A DNA stretch of 64,000 bases from Pseudoduganella rivuli (lineage in GTDB: Bacteria; Pseudomonadota; Gammaproteobacteria; Burkholderiales; Burkholderiaceae_D), in the NCBI RefSeq assembly GCF_009674485.1, contig NZ_WKJJ01000004.1, forward strand, positions 363,076 through 427,075, in the 5' to 3' direction. The translations under genes were made by a program, and so were the position numbers. Below are positions 54,489-62,731 of this stretch, piece after piece. The notes under the pieces were generated by a model, which saw nothing but the letters and a program-made list of their open reading frames with translations, did not search any database and was not told where the DNA came from. Each line of letters begins with the position of its first letter. Position 1 is the stretch's first letter.

Positions 54489-56777
54489 TTATGCGCGCTG
54501 CCCGGTGGCGCCCGGGACCGTGGCGGTGGCCGGCCCGGGACGCTGGCCGCCGGCCCGCAGCAGGCGCCATGCGAACAGGGCCAGGAACAGCGTGCCGGCG
54601 GCAAACACGATGTCGCCGGGAACACGCAGCCAGACCAGTGTTTCCATGGTGGACGAGTGCACCACGTCGGCCGAGCGGGCGTACCACATGCCGCTGCTCA
54701 CGCTGGCCCACGCCTGGTAGATCCCGGCCGGAACCAGCGACATGAAGACCATCATGGCCAGGCCGCCGTTCAGGCACCAGAACATCGGCGCCAGCAAGCG
54801 TTCCGGCCAGCTGTGCCGCGCGGACAGGCCGCGCAGGCAGAACAGCATCAGGCCGATGCCCAGCATGCCGTACACGCCGAACAGCGCCGCGTGGCCGTGG
54901 GCCGCCGTCATGTTCAAGCCCTGCATGTAGTACAGCGCCAGCGGGGTGTTGATGGAAAAGCCCAGCAGGCCCGCGCCGACGGTGTTCCAGAACGCCACCG
55001 CGACGAAGCACAGGATGGGCCAGCGGTAAGCCGCCACCCAGGGCGCCGCGCTGGTGCGCTTGTAGGTATGCCACGCTTCGATGCCCAGCATGGTCAGCGG
55101 CACCACTTCCAGCGCGGAGAACAGCGCGCCGATGGCGATGACGAACGTCGGGGTGCCCGTGAAGTACAGGTGGTGCAAGGTGCCAAGGATGCCGCCGAAC
55201 AGGAACACGATGGTTTCCAGCACGATGGCGCTGTTGGCGCTGGCCGCGTGGATCAGGCCCAGGCGGGTGAACAGCAGCGCGATGACGGCGGTGGCGAACA
55301 CTTCGAAGAAGCCTTCCACCCACAGGTGCACCAGCCACCAGCGCCAGTACTCGATCATCGAATAGTGGGTGCCTCGGTCCCAGGTCAGCGACGTCGCATA
55401 GAAGCCGCCGATGCACAGGGCCGACAGGAAGACCATGACGATCAGGCCGCGGGTTTCGTGCGGACGGCGCAGTGCGGGCCACAGCGCGCGGCCCAGCAGG
55501 GTGACCCAGAACAGCAGGCCGACGAACAGCAGCATTTGCCAGACGCGGCCCATGCTGGTGAATTCCAGGCCCTGGTTGCCCAGCCAGAAGGCAAACGCGC
55601 TGCCTTTGCCCTGCAGGGTGCCGAGCCAGCCGCAGGCAGTGGATCCGGCGACGATGAACAGCAGCGCGTAGAACAGCAGATTGACGCCCAGTTTCTGGTA
55701 TTTCGGCTCATGGCCCGAAATGGCCGGCGCGATGTACAGGCCGGTGGCCAGCCACGCGGTGGCGATCCACAGCACGGCGAACTGGGTGTGGATGGTGCGG
55801 CTGACCACGAATGGCAGCACGTCCGCCAGCGGAATGCCGAAGAAGCTCTGGCCTTCCACCGCGTAGTGCGCGGTGACCACGCCCATCCCGACCTGGGCCA
55901 GGATCAGCGCCACCACCACGAAGAAGTATTTGCGGGTGGCGCGCATCGACGGCGTCACCTTCAGGTTCAGCAGCGGATCGGCCTTGGCCGGGGCCGGATC
56001 GGCGCTTTCCCTGATGCGGCCATGGGCAAACACCATGGCCGCGATCGCGCCCAGCAGCAAGATTACGCTGGCGATCGACCAGATGCCGATGTTCGCGCCG
56101 GGTGTGTTGCCGGCCAGCGGTTCGTGCGGCCAGTTACTGGTGTAGGACAGGCCTTCGTGGCCGGGACGGTCGGCCGCGGCCGACCACGCGGACCAGAAGA
56201 AGAATGCCGGCAGCGCGGAGCGTTCGGCCACGTCCGGCAGCGCGTTGGCGCGCATGGCGTACTGGCTGCGCAGCGCGTCGTAGCCGGGTTCCGTACTGAA
56301 CAGCCCCATATAGTGGCGCGCCACCTGGTCGATGGCCTCGGCGCGTTCGGGCGTCACGACGATGGCGCCGCTGGCCGGGTCATAGGTATTGCCGCGCAAT
56401 TCCTGGCGCAGGCGGGCGTCGAGCGCGGCTTGCTGTTCCCGGTTCAGCGTGGCATAAGGACGGCCATGGTCGCGCCGGGCCCAGATCTCGCGCAGCGCTT
56501 CGGCTTCGCGGTGCAGCCAGTCGGCCGACCAGTCGGGGGCGAGGTAGGAGCCGTGGCCCCAAACCGTGCCCAGTTGCTGGCCGCCGGCGCCCAGCCATGC
56601 CTGCTGTCCGCGCAGCACCTGGCCGGGGCCGAACAGGACGCGGCCGTCGGTACTGATGATCTGTTGGGGGATGGGCGGGGCGGCCAGGTAAATCTCCGAG
56701 CCGACCCAGCCCAGCACTGCGAACGACATGGCGCAGATGATTGCGAGCCAGGTCCATAGTTTGCGTGTGGCGTGCAT
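54489..56777 (-). CDS. norB: Quinol-dependent nitric oxide reductase (qNOR)
   Basis: A 762-aa single-chain NO reductase. An N-terminal extension with one membrane helix (about 8-30) and a periplasmic domain (about 35-220, GQQAWLGAGGQQLGTVWGHGSY) is typical of quinol-fed enzymes. Twelve oxidase-type helices follow, with His-rich sites such as VEGFFEVFATAV, HHLYFTGTP and AAHGHAALFGVYGMLGIGLMLF. It reduces 2 NO to N2O with ubiquinol, which links it to the ubiTUV genes. The start is at MHATRKLWTW. Confidence 0.93.
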   Translation of the reverse strand: MHATRKLWTWLAIICAMSFAVLGWVGSEIYLAAPPIPQQIISTDGRVLFGPGQVLRGQQAWLGAGGQQLGTVWGHGSYLAPDWSADWLHREAEALREIWARRDHGRPYATLNREQQAALDARLRQELRGNTYDPASGAIVVTPERAEAIDQVARHYMGLFSTEPGYDALRSQYAMRANALPDVAERSALPAFFFWSAWSAAADRPGHEGLSYTSNWPHEPLAGNTPGANIGIWSIASVILLLGAIAAMVFAHGRIRESADPAPAKADPLLNLKVTPSMRATRKYFFVVVALILAQVGMGVVTAHYAVEGQSFFGIPLADVLPFVVSRTIHTQFAVLWIATAWLATGLYIAPAISGHEPKYQKLGVNLLFYALLFIVAGSTACGWLGTLQGKGSAFAFWLGNQGLEFTSMGRVWQMLLFVGLLFWVTLLGRALWPALRRPHETRGLIVMVFLSALCIGGFYATSLTWDRGTHYSMIEYWRWWLVHLWVEGFFEVFATAVIALLFTRLGLIHAASANSAIVLETIVFLFGGILGTLHHLYFTGTPTFVIAIGALFSALEVVPLTMLGIEAWHTYKRTSAAPWVAAYRWPILCFVAVAFWNTVGAGLLGFSINTPLALYYMQGLNMTAAHGHAALFGVYGMLGIGLMLFCLRGLSARHSWPERLLAPMFWCLNGGLAMMVFMSLVPAGIYQAWASVSSGMWYARSADVVHSSTMETLVWLRVPGDIVFAAGTLFLALFAWRLLRAGGQRPGPATATVPGATGQRA

Positions 56778-56870
56778 GGCGTGGTTCCTGTTGTTGGTAA
56801 TGAAAGGCATTGTAGGGCGGGGAAATAAAACATGCAGCACAAATATATGTTTAATTGATCCAGGTTATCC

Positions 56871-56910
56871 GGGCTAGCCGCCCTAGTCACTTTGGGGGAG
56901 TGGGCTAGCC
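56871..56910. promoter_or_regulatory. Paired GGGCTAGCC sites between norB and narK
   Basis: Two identical GGGCTAGCC copies (56871-56879, 56902-56910), each built on the palindrome GGCTAGCC, are 31 bp apart, about three helical turns. They lie in the 227-bp divergent gap. A single TTGAT half-site (56855-56859) lies on the norB side. These are candidate operators for both genes; no known regulator consensus is matched. Confidence 0.4.
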
Positions 56911-57004
56911 AGTTTGCCTCGCGCGGCTACACGTCAGGCGTATGGTTGACGGGCCCGCCGCCGCGTACCCTGACCTCATCTGATAACACGCCAGGAGAAG
57001 CCAG

Positions 57005-58264
57005 GTGTCTACGAATAACAAAGCAGGAATGGTGCTGGCCAGCAGCACCTTTGCCTTCACGATCTGTTTCGCCATTTGGATGATGTTCGCCGTGCTGGGC
57101 ATCCCCATCAAGAAGATGCTGGACCTGAATGAAACCCAGTTTGGCTTGCTGGCGGCGACGCCGGTGCTGAGCGGCGCGCTGGTGCGGGTGCCGCTGGGGA
57201 TCTGGTGCGACCGCTTCGGCGGACGCATCGTGTTTTTCCTGCTGATGCTGGCCACCGTGCCGGCCATCTACCTGATCGGGCGCGCCACTGAATTCTGGCA
57301 ATTCCTCGCACTGGGCCTGATGATCGGCCTGGCCGGCGGCTCGTTCTCGGTCGGCACGCCGTACGTGGCGCGCTGGTTCCCGAAAGAGCGGCGCGGCCTG
57401 GCGATGGGTATTTTCGGCGCCGGCAATTCCGGCTCGGCGCTGACCAAGTTCGTGGCGCCGGCCATCATCGCGGCGTGGGGCTGGCAGGCGCTGCCGACCG
57501 TGTACGCGGTGGCCATGCTGGCGACGGCGCTGCTGTTCTGGGCGTTCAGCGCCACCGATCCGTCGCACGTGAGCGCCGATACCACGTCGTTTTCCGAACA
57601 GCTGGCGGTGCTGAAAGATCGCCGCGTATGGCGCTATTGCCAGTACTACTCCGTGGTATTCGGCGGCTACGTCGGCCTGGCGCTGTGGATGACCAAGTAC
57701 TACGTGGCCGAATACGGCTTCGACCTGAAGCTGGCGGCGCTGCTGGCGGCCTGCTTTTCGCTGCCGGGCGGCGTGCTGCGTGCGCTGGGCGGCTGGATTT
57801 CCGACCGCTACGGCGCCTACAAGGTGACGTGGTGGGTGATGTGGGTGTGCTGGGTGTGCTTCTTCCTGCTGTCGTATCCGCCCACGTCGATGATCGTCAA
57901 GACCGTCCATGGCCCGGTGCAGGTGGAACTGGCTGTCACGCCATGGATGTTCACCGGCCTGCTGTTCGTGGTCGGCATCGCGATGGCCATCGGCAAGGCG
58001 TCGGTCTTCAAGTTCATCGGCGACGAATTCGCCGGCAACATCGGCGCCGTATCGGGTGTGGTGGGCCTGGCGGGCGGCCTGGGCGGCTTCGTGCTGCCCA
58101 TCATGTTCGGCGCGCTGCTGGACCTGACCGGCGTGCGCTCCAGCGCCTTCATGCTGTTGTACGGCACGGTCTGCGTTTCGCTGGTGTGCATGCATTACTC
58201 GTTCCGCCCGGGGGAAAAACCTGCGCAGGCCAACCCTCTCAAGTCCGTCCCCAGGGCCGCATGA
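57005..58264 (+). CDS. NarK1-type nitrate/nitrite MFS transporter
   Basis: A 419-aa, 12-helix nitrate/nitrite porter. The GTG start has AGGAGA 6 bp upstream. The nitrate-signature regions FPKERRGLAMGIFGAGNSGSALTKFVAP and GLAGGLGGFVLPIMFGALLDLTG are present, as is RVPLGIWCDRFGGR in loop 2-3. This shorter type is commonly a nitrate:proton symporter. It is first in a narK1-narK2-dnr run. Confidence 0.9.
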   Translation: MSTNNKAGMVLASSTFAFTICFAIWMMFAVLGIPIKKMLDLNETQFGLLAATPVLSGALVRVPLGIWCDRFGGRIVFFLLMLATVPAIYLIGRATEFWQFLALGLMIGLAGGSFSVGTPYVARWFPKERRGLAMGIFGAGNSGSALTKFVAPAIIAAWGWQALPTVYAVAMLATALLFWAFSATDPSHVSADTTSFSEQLAVLKDRRVWRYCQYYSVVFGGYVGLALWMTKYYVAEYGFDLKLAALLAACFSLPGGVLRALGGWISDRYGAYKVTWWVMWVCWVCFFLLSYPPTSMIVKTVHGPVQVELAVTPWMFTGLLFVVGIAMAIGKASVFKFIGDEFAGNIGAVSGVVGLAGGLGGFVLPIMFGALLDLTGVRSSAFMLLYGTVCVSLVCMHYSFRPGEKPAQANPLKSVPRAA

Positions 58265-58318
58265 CCGTGAATCAGGCGGGAATCGACCGTGAATCAACCG
58301 TGAATCAACCGTGAATTA
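58264..58318. repeat. Five 11-bp tandem units (ACCGTGAATCA)
   Basis: Units start at 58264, 58275 (degenerate), 58286, 58297 and 58308; three are identical and the last differs by one base. On the minus strand the junctions read TTGAT, the half-site of FNR/DNR proteins, at 11-bp phase. They fill the gap between the two narK genes. Confidence 0.8.
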
Positions 58319-58332
58319 ACCATGGAGCCATC

Positions 58333-59718
58333 ATGAGCAAGTATTTGATCAATACGTGGGAACCCGAGGTTCCCGCATTCTGGCGCGCCAGCGGGCGCGA
58401 TACCGCCAACCGCAACCTGTGGATTTCCATCCCGGCGCTGGCGCTGGCCTTTGCGGTCTGGATGGTGTGGAGCGTGGTGGTGGTGAACTTGCCGAATATC
58501 GGCTTCCAGTACAGCACCAACCAGCTGTTCTGGCTGACGGCGCTGCCGGGCCTGTCCGGGGCGACGCTGCGCATCTTTTATTCGTTCATGGTGCCTGTCT
58601 TTGGCGGGCGCAAATGGACGACGATTTCCACCGCGTCGCTGCTGATACCCGCCATCGGGATCGGCTATGCGGTGCAGGACGTGTCGACCAGTTATCCGAC
58701 CATGCTGGTGCTGGCGTTGCTGTGCGGCTTTGGCGGCGGCAATTTCGCCTCATCGATGGCCAACATCAGCTTTTTCTTCCCGAAGGCGCAAAAGGGTTAT
58801 GCGCTGGGGATGAATGCGGGGCTGGGCAACCTGGGCGTGTCGGCGGTGCAGTTCATCGTGCCGCTGGTGATCACGGCCGGCGTGTTCGGCGCCGTGGGCG
58901 GCGAACCGCAGACGGCCGTCAAGGCTGGCAAGACCAGCGCCATGTGGCTGCAAAACGCCGGCTTTATCTGGGTGCCGTTCATCGTGGCCAGCAGCCTGCT
59001 GGCCTGGTTCGGCATGAATGACCTGGCGTCGGCCAGGGCGTCGTTCGCCGAACAGGCGGTCATCTTCAAGCGCAAGCACAACTGGCTGATGTGCTGGCTG
59101 TATACCGGCTGCTTCGGTTCGTTCATTGGCTATTCGGCGGCGTTCCCGCTGCTGATCAAGACCCAGTTCCCCCAGATCGATCCGCTGCAGTATGCCTTCC
59201 TCGGCCCGCTGGTCGGCGCGCTGGCCCGCGTGGCCGGCGGCATGATCGCCGACCGTATGGGCGGCGCCCGGGTCACGGTGTGGACCTTTGCCGGCATGAT
59301 CGGCGCCGTGCTGGGCGTGCTGCAATTCTCGCCCCATGGCGGCGACGGCGGCAATTTCACGGGCTTCTTCTGGATGTTCATGCTGCTGTTCGCGGGCGCC
59401 GGCATCGGCAACGCGTCGACTTTCCGCATGATTCCCGTGATCTTCATGACCGAACGCCAGCGCGCGGCCGCCGGCAAGCCGAAAGCCGTGCAAGACCAGG
59501 CCATCGTCGACGCCAACAAGGAAGGCGCCGCCGTGCTGGGCTTCACGTCCGCGGTGGCGGCCTATGGCGCCTTCTTCATCCCGAAAAGCTATGGCACCTC
59601 GATCGCGCTCACCGGCAGCCCGGATGCCGCGCTGTGGGCCTTCATCTGCTTTTACATGAGCTGCATCGCGCTGACGTGGTGGTGCTATGCAAGAAAGAAC
59701 GCGGCGATGCCATGCTGA
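58333..59718 (+). CDS. NarK2-type nitrate/nitrite antiporter
   Basis: A 461-aa MFS protein of the longer NarK2 branch. It has the nitrate signature CGFGGGNFASSMANISFFFPKAQKGYALGMNAGLGNLG and an extended loop near 395-420 (RAAAGKPKAVQDQAIVDANKEGAAVLGF). It is thought to exchange nitrate for nitrite. Its stop overlaps the start of the Crp/Fnr gene, so carrier and regulator are coupled. Confidence 0.92.
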   Translation: MSKYLINTWEPEVPAFWRASGRDTANRNLWISIPALALAFAVWMVWSVVVVNLPNIGFQYSTNQLFWLTALPGLSGATLRIFYSFMVPVFGGRKWTTISTASLLIPAIGIGYAVQDVSTSYPTMLVLALLCGFGGGNFASSMANISFFFPKAQKGYALGMNAGLGNLGVSAVQFIVPLVITAGVFGAVGGEPQTAVKAGKTSAMWLQNAGFIWVPFIVASSLLAWFGMNDLASARASFAEQAVIFKRKHNWLMCWLYTGCFGSFIGYSAAFPLLIKTQFPQIDPLQYAFLGPLVGALARVAGGMIADRMGGARVTVWTFAGMIGAVLGVLQFSPHGGDGGNFTGFFWMFMLLFAGAGIGNASTFRMIPVIFMTERQRAAAGKPKAVQDQAIVDANKEGAAVLGFTSAVAAYGAFFIPKSYGTSIALTGSPDAALWAFICFYMSCIALTWWCYARKNAAMPC

Positions 59719-60395
59719 AGCACACGATGGACCGCAAGCCGATCAGGGTGCAGGCATTCCTGGCGCAGGTGCCGCTGTTCAATTCCCTGAAGGACGAGGA
59801 ACTGGACCAGATCGCGCTGGGCACGACGGAAGTGCGGGCGCAGAAGGGCGACGTCATTTTCCAGCGGGGCGACCCGTGCGAAGGGTTCCACGTGGTGCTG
59901 TACGGCCAGGTCAAGCTGGCCTTCACGTCGGCGGGCGGCTCGGAGAAGGTCATCGAACTGATCGGCCCGGGCCACAGTTTCGGCGAAGCGCTGATGTTCA
60001 TGGGCAAGCCGTACATCGTGACGGCGCAGGCCACGGAAGACACGCTGCTGCTGCACGTGGCCAAGCCGGCCATCTTCCGGGAAATCGAAGCCGATCCGGC
60101 ATTTGCCCGCAAGATGCTGGCGGGCCTGAGCCAGCGCATGCACAGCCTGATGTGCGACCTGGAATCGTACACCCTGCGCACCGGAACCGAGCGGGTGGCG
60201 GGCTACCTGCTGCGGGGCGGGGCGGAAGAAGTCACGCTGCCGGTCGCGAAGTCCGTGCTGGCGTCGCGCCTGAACCTGACGCCGGAACATTTTTCACGGA
60301 TCATGGCCGAGCTGGCGTCACGCCGCGTGATTGCCGTCAAGGGCCGCAAGGTGGCCATCCTGGACGCGGACGCGCTGGGCGCGTGCGCCGGCTAG
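59712..60395 (+). CDS. Crp/Fnr-family regulator, Dnr-like
   Basis: A 227-aa regulator with a cyclic-nucleotide-binding fold (about 18-125), a dimer helix and a C-terminal winged helix. The recognition helix has Glu192-x2-Ser195-Arg196, the E-x2-S-R pattern that reads TTGAT sites. The N-terminus lacks the Fe-S cysteine cluster of FNR, so it is probably of the Dnr type that senses NO through haem. It is the best candidate regulator of the boxes at 46207 and 53780. Confidence 0.87.
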   Translation: MLKHTMDRKPIRVQAFLAQVPLFNSLKDEELDQIALGTTEVRAQKGDVIFQRGDPCEGFHVVLYGQVKLAFTSAGGSEKVIELIGPGHSFGEALMFMGKPYIVTAQATEDTLLLHVAKPAIFREIEADPAFARKMLAGLSQRMHSLMCDLESYTLRTGTERVAGYLLRGGAEEVTLPVAKSVLASRLNLTPEHFSRIMAELASRRVIAVKGRKVAILDADALGACAG

Positions 60396-60410
60396 GCGGC
60401 GGGAGGAAAG

Positions 60411-61103
60411 ATGGAAGATATCGAAAAATTCGTGCAGGGTTTCAACCGTTTCCAGCAACAGTATTTCGCGGAACCGCATGGCTTGTACGACAGCCTGCGC
60501 GAGGGACAGCATCCGGGCACCCTGCTGATCGGCTGTTGCGATTCGCGGGTCGACCCGATGCTGTTGACGGGCAGCGATCCCGGCGACCTGTTCGTGGTGC
60601 GCAATATCGCCAACCTGGTGCCGCCGTGCACGCCGAACGCGCCGCCCGGCGTCAGTTCCGCGATTGAATTTGCCGTGTGCAACCTGGAAGTGGCGCGGAT
60701 CATCGTGCTGGGCCATGCCCGCTGCGGCGGCATCCGCGCGCTGATGGCGCCGCGCCGGCGCGTCACGGAAACCGATTTCGTGGGGCGCTGGATGCACATC
60801 GCCGAACCGGTGGCCGAGCGGGTGCGCAAGACCCTGCCGCACCATACGGAGGAACAGCAGCACCGCGCCTGCGAAATGGCCAGTATCCTGCATTCGCTGG
60901 ACAATCTGCTGACCTATCCGTGGCTGCGCGAGCGGGCCGAGCAGGGCAAGCTCAAGCTGCATGGCTGGTACTTCGACATCAGCACGGGCGCCCTGATGGC
61001 GTATTCGCCGCGCCAGCAACAATTCCTGCCGCTGGTGTGCCCGGTGTCCGGGCCCGCCATCACCGACCACCATGCGCACCCGCACCACCTGGAAACCACA
61101 TGA
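60411..61103 (+). CDS. Beta-class carbonic anhydrase
   Basis: A 230-aa zinc enzyme. The zinc ligands are Cys42 (CCDSR motif, with Asp44 and Arg46 of the catalytic dyad), His102 and Cys105 in GHARCGG. It interconverts CO2 and bicarbonate. The C-terminus has a His-rich tail (DHHAHPHHLETT). It is 15 bp after the regulator gene and overlaps the next gene by ATGA. Confidence 0.93.
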   Translation: MEDIEKFVQGFNRFQQQYFAEPHGLYDSLREGQHPGTLLIGCCDSRVDPMLLTGSDPGDLFVVRNIANLVPPCTPNAPPGVSSAIEFAVCNLEVARIIVLGHARCGGIRALMAPRRRVTETDFVGRWMHIAEPVAERVRKTLPHHTEEQQHRACEMASILHSLDNLLTYPWLRERAEQGKLKLHGWYFDISTGALMAYSPRQQQFLPLVCPVSGPAITDHHAHPHHLETT

Positions 61104-61480
61104 ATATTGCCAATTTCGACAATTTGCTGGCGGCCGCGCTGCTGCAGCCGAATCCGCAGCAATTGCTGTTTGTGTTTTGCACCGCCGATCCGGCGCCGGA
61201 CGGCGGCGCCGGCCTGTCGCTGTCGCCGGTGATGTGCGTCGACAAGGCCGACCGCGACGTGCAGGGCTTTGCGCAATTGTGCGCGGAAGCGGCCGTGATG
61301 GACGCGCACTGGGATGTGGTTCTGGCCAGTACGCTGTCCGGCAGCGGCGGCCAGCCGCCCCGTCCGGAACAGTGCGACAGCGCGCTGCGGCGCATGCTGG
61401 CCTCGGTGCGGGGTGGTAATTTCAACAGCATGCTGGCGTTCGACCGGGCGGGCCGGCCCCTGGCGGCGGAAAACGCCTGA
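61100..61480 (+). CDS. Small conserved hypothetical, sometimes labelled RNR alpha-like
   Basis: A 126-aa protein beginning MNIANFDNLLAAALLQPNPQQLLFVF, with VPVMCVDKADRD-like and WDVVLASTLSGSGG regions. Proteins with this layout are frequently deposited as ribonucleotide reductase subunit alpha, although the size (126 aa) cannot hold that enzyme. The label is therefore doubtful. It is translationally coupled to the carbonic anhydrase gene. Function unknown. Confidence 0.75.
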   Translation: MNIANFDNLLAAALLQPNPQQLLFVFCTADPAPDGGAGLSLSPVMCVDKADRDVQGFAQLCAEAAVMDAHWDVVLASTLSGSGGQPPRPEQCDSALRRMLASVRGGNFNSMLAFDRAGRPLAAENA

Positions 61481-61596
61481 CCGGAGCCGGTGGGGTGGCG
61501 GTGATATCAAAAGTGGTATCAATTGCAATAAAAAAGTAATTGGTAGTGCGGGGACTGGGCTGTCAATATTGCAACAGTTCAACTTTCTTCCCTGCC

Positions 61597-62322
61597 ATGC
61601 GATCCCACCTTTTCCGCTTTGCGCTGCTGGCCCTGGTGCCGGCCGGCGGCGCGTATGCCGCCGACATCAACCTGGTGGAGCAGGCCAGCGAAGGGGGACT
61701 GGCGCTGCTGGCCATCCTGGCGCTGTCGGTCCTGATGCTGGCGGTATCGCTGGAACGGTTGCTGCATTTGCGCGTGCGCCATATCGTGCCGGCCGGACTG
61801 GCCGACGCCGTGCTGCCGTTGTGGCGGGCCGGCGACTTTGCCCTCGCCGAGCTGGAGCTGACGGGCCAGGACAATACGCTGGCCCGCGTCATCGCCTACA
61901 TGGCGGCGCACCGCCACCTGGACTATGACCGCGTCAGCGCCGGCGCGGGCGATATCGCGTCGCTGGAATTGCGCCGGCACCAGCAAAAATTCTATGCGCT
62001 GTCCATCGTCGCCACGGTGGCGCCCATTGTCGGCTTGCTGGGCACCGTGGTGGGCATGATCGAAGCCTTCCACGTGATCGCCTTTGCCGATGGCATGGGC
62101 AACCCGGCGCTGCTGGCGGGCGGCATTTCCAAGGCGCTGGTCAATACCGCCGCGGGCCTGTGCGTGGCGCTGCCGGCGCTGGGCATGCACCACTTCTTCA
62201 AGCACCGCACCGCCTTGCTGGCGCTGACGCTGGAACAGGACGTCAACCGCCTGTTGCAGGCGTGCTTCCCGCCGCGTCCCGCCGGCCAGCCAGGTTTGCA
62301 AGTGGTGCCCCATGCGCATTGA
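61597..62322 (+). CDS. MotA/TolQ/ExbB-family proton channel
   Basis: A 241-aa inner-membrane protein. It has an unusual N-terminal signal-like segment (1-24, ending AYA-AD). Three helices follow, with the family core QKFYALSIVATVAPIVGLLGTVVGMIEAFHVIAFADG and GGISKALVNTAAGLCVALPALGMHHFFKHR. It forms the proton channel with the ExbD-like protein, whose gene overlaps its end by 11 bp. Confidence 0.9.
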   Translation: MRSHLFRFALLALVPAGGAYAADINLVEQASEGGLALLAILALSVLMLAVSLERLLHLRVRHIVPAGLADAVLPLWRAGDFALAELELTGQDNTLARVIAYMAAHRHLDYDRVSAGAGDIASLELRRHQQKFYALSIVATVAPIVGLLGTVVGMIEAFHVIAFADGMGNPALLAGGISKALVNTAAGLCVALPALGMHHFFKHRTALLALTLEQDVNRLLQACFPPRPAGQPGLQVVPHAH

Positions 62323-62731
62323 CCTTGGCCACGAGGAAGCGCCGGAAATCGGCCTGATCGCGCTGATCGACTGCATCTTCTTCCTGCTGATGTTTTTCAT
62401 GGTGGCGACATCGTTCCGGCAGGACGAAGCGCCGAAGCCGGAAAAGGAATTGCCGGTGCTGCTGCCGGCCGCCCAGGCCAGCCTGGAGGCGCCGGGCGCC
62501 GCTGCGCCGCTGGTGCTGGCCATCGACCGCCAGGGCCGCGTCTATGTCGACGGCAGCCGGGTGACGGTGCAGGGCCTGCACGACGTGCTGAAACGCGAAG
62601 CGGCGCGCAATGCGCAGCGCCCGGTCCGCATCGATGGCGATGAACAGACGCCTTACCAGCACATCGTGCACGTACTGGACCTGTGCCAGTTCGAGGGTTT
62701 CACGCGCATCTCGCTGCATACACGGCAATGA
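62312..62731 (+). CDS. ExbD/TolR-family protein
   Basis: A 139-aa protein with one membrane helix. The key proton-conducting Asp is in GLIALIDCIFFLLMFFMVATSFRQDE (residue 20). A periplasmic domain ends VLDLCQFEGFTRISLHTRQ. It overlaps the ExbB gene upstream and the next gene (ATGA), so a three-protein complex is likely. Confidence 0.92.
   Translation: MRIDLGHEEAPEIGLIALIDCIFFLLMFFMVATSFRQDEAPKPEKELPVLLPAAQASLEAPGAAAPLVLAIDRQGRVYVDGSRVTVQGLHDVLKREAARNAQRPVRIDGDEQTPYQHIVHVLDLCQFEGFTRISLHTRQ

Noticed and set aside
54450..56759. 769-codon plus-strand frame opposite norB
   Set aside because: Antisense shadow of NorB; composition is non-protein-like and no ribosome site is present.
56855..56868. 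Full FNR/DNR box before norB
   Set aside because: Only TTGAT is present; the second half (GTTAT) fails at three of five bases.
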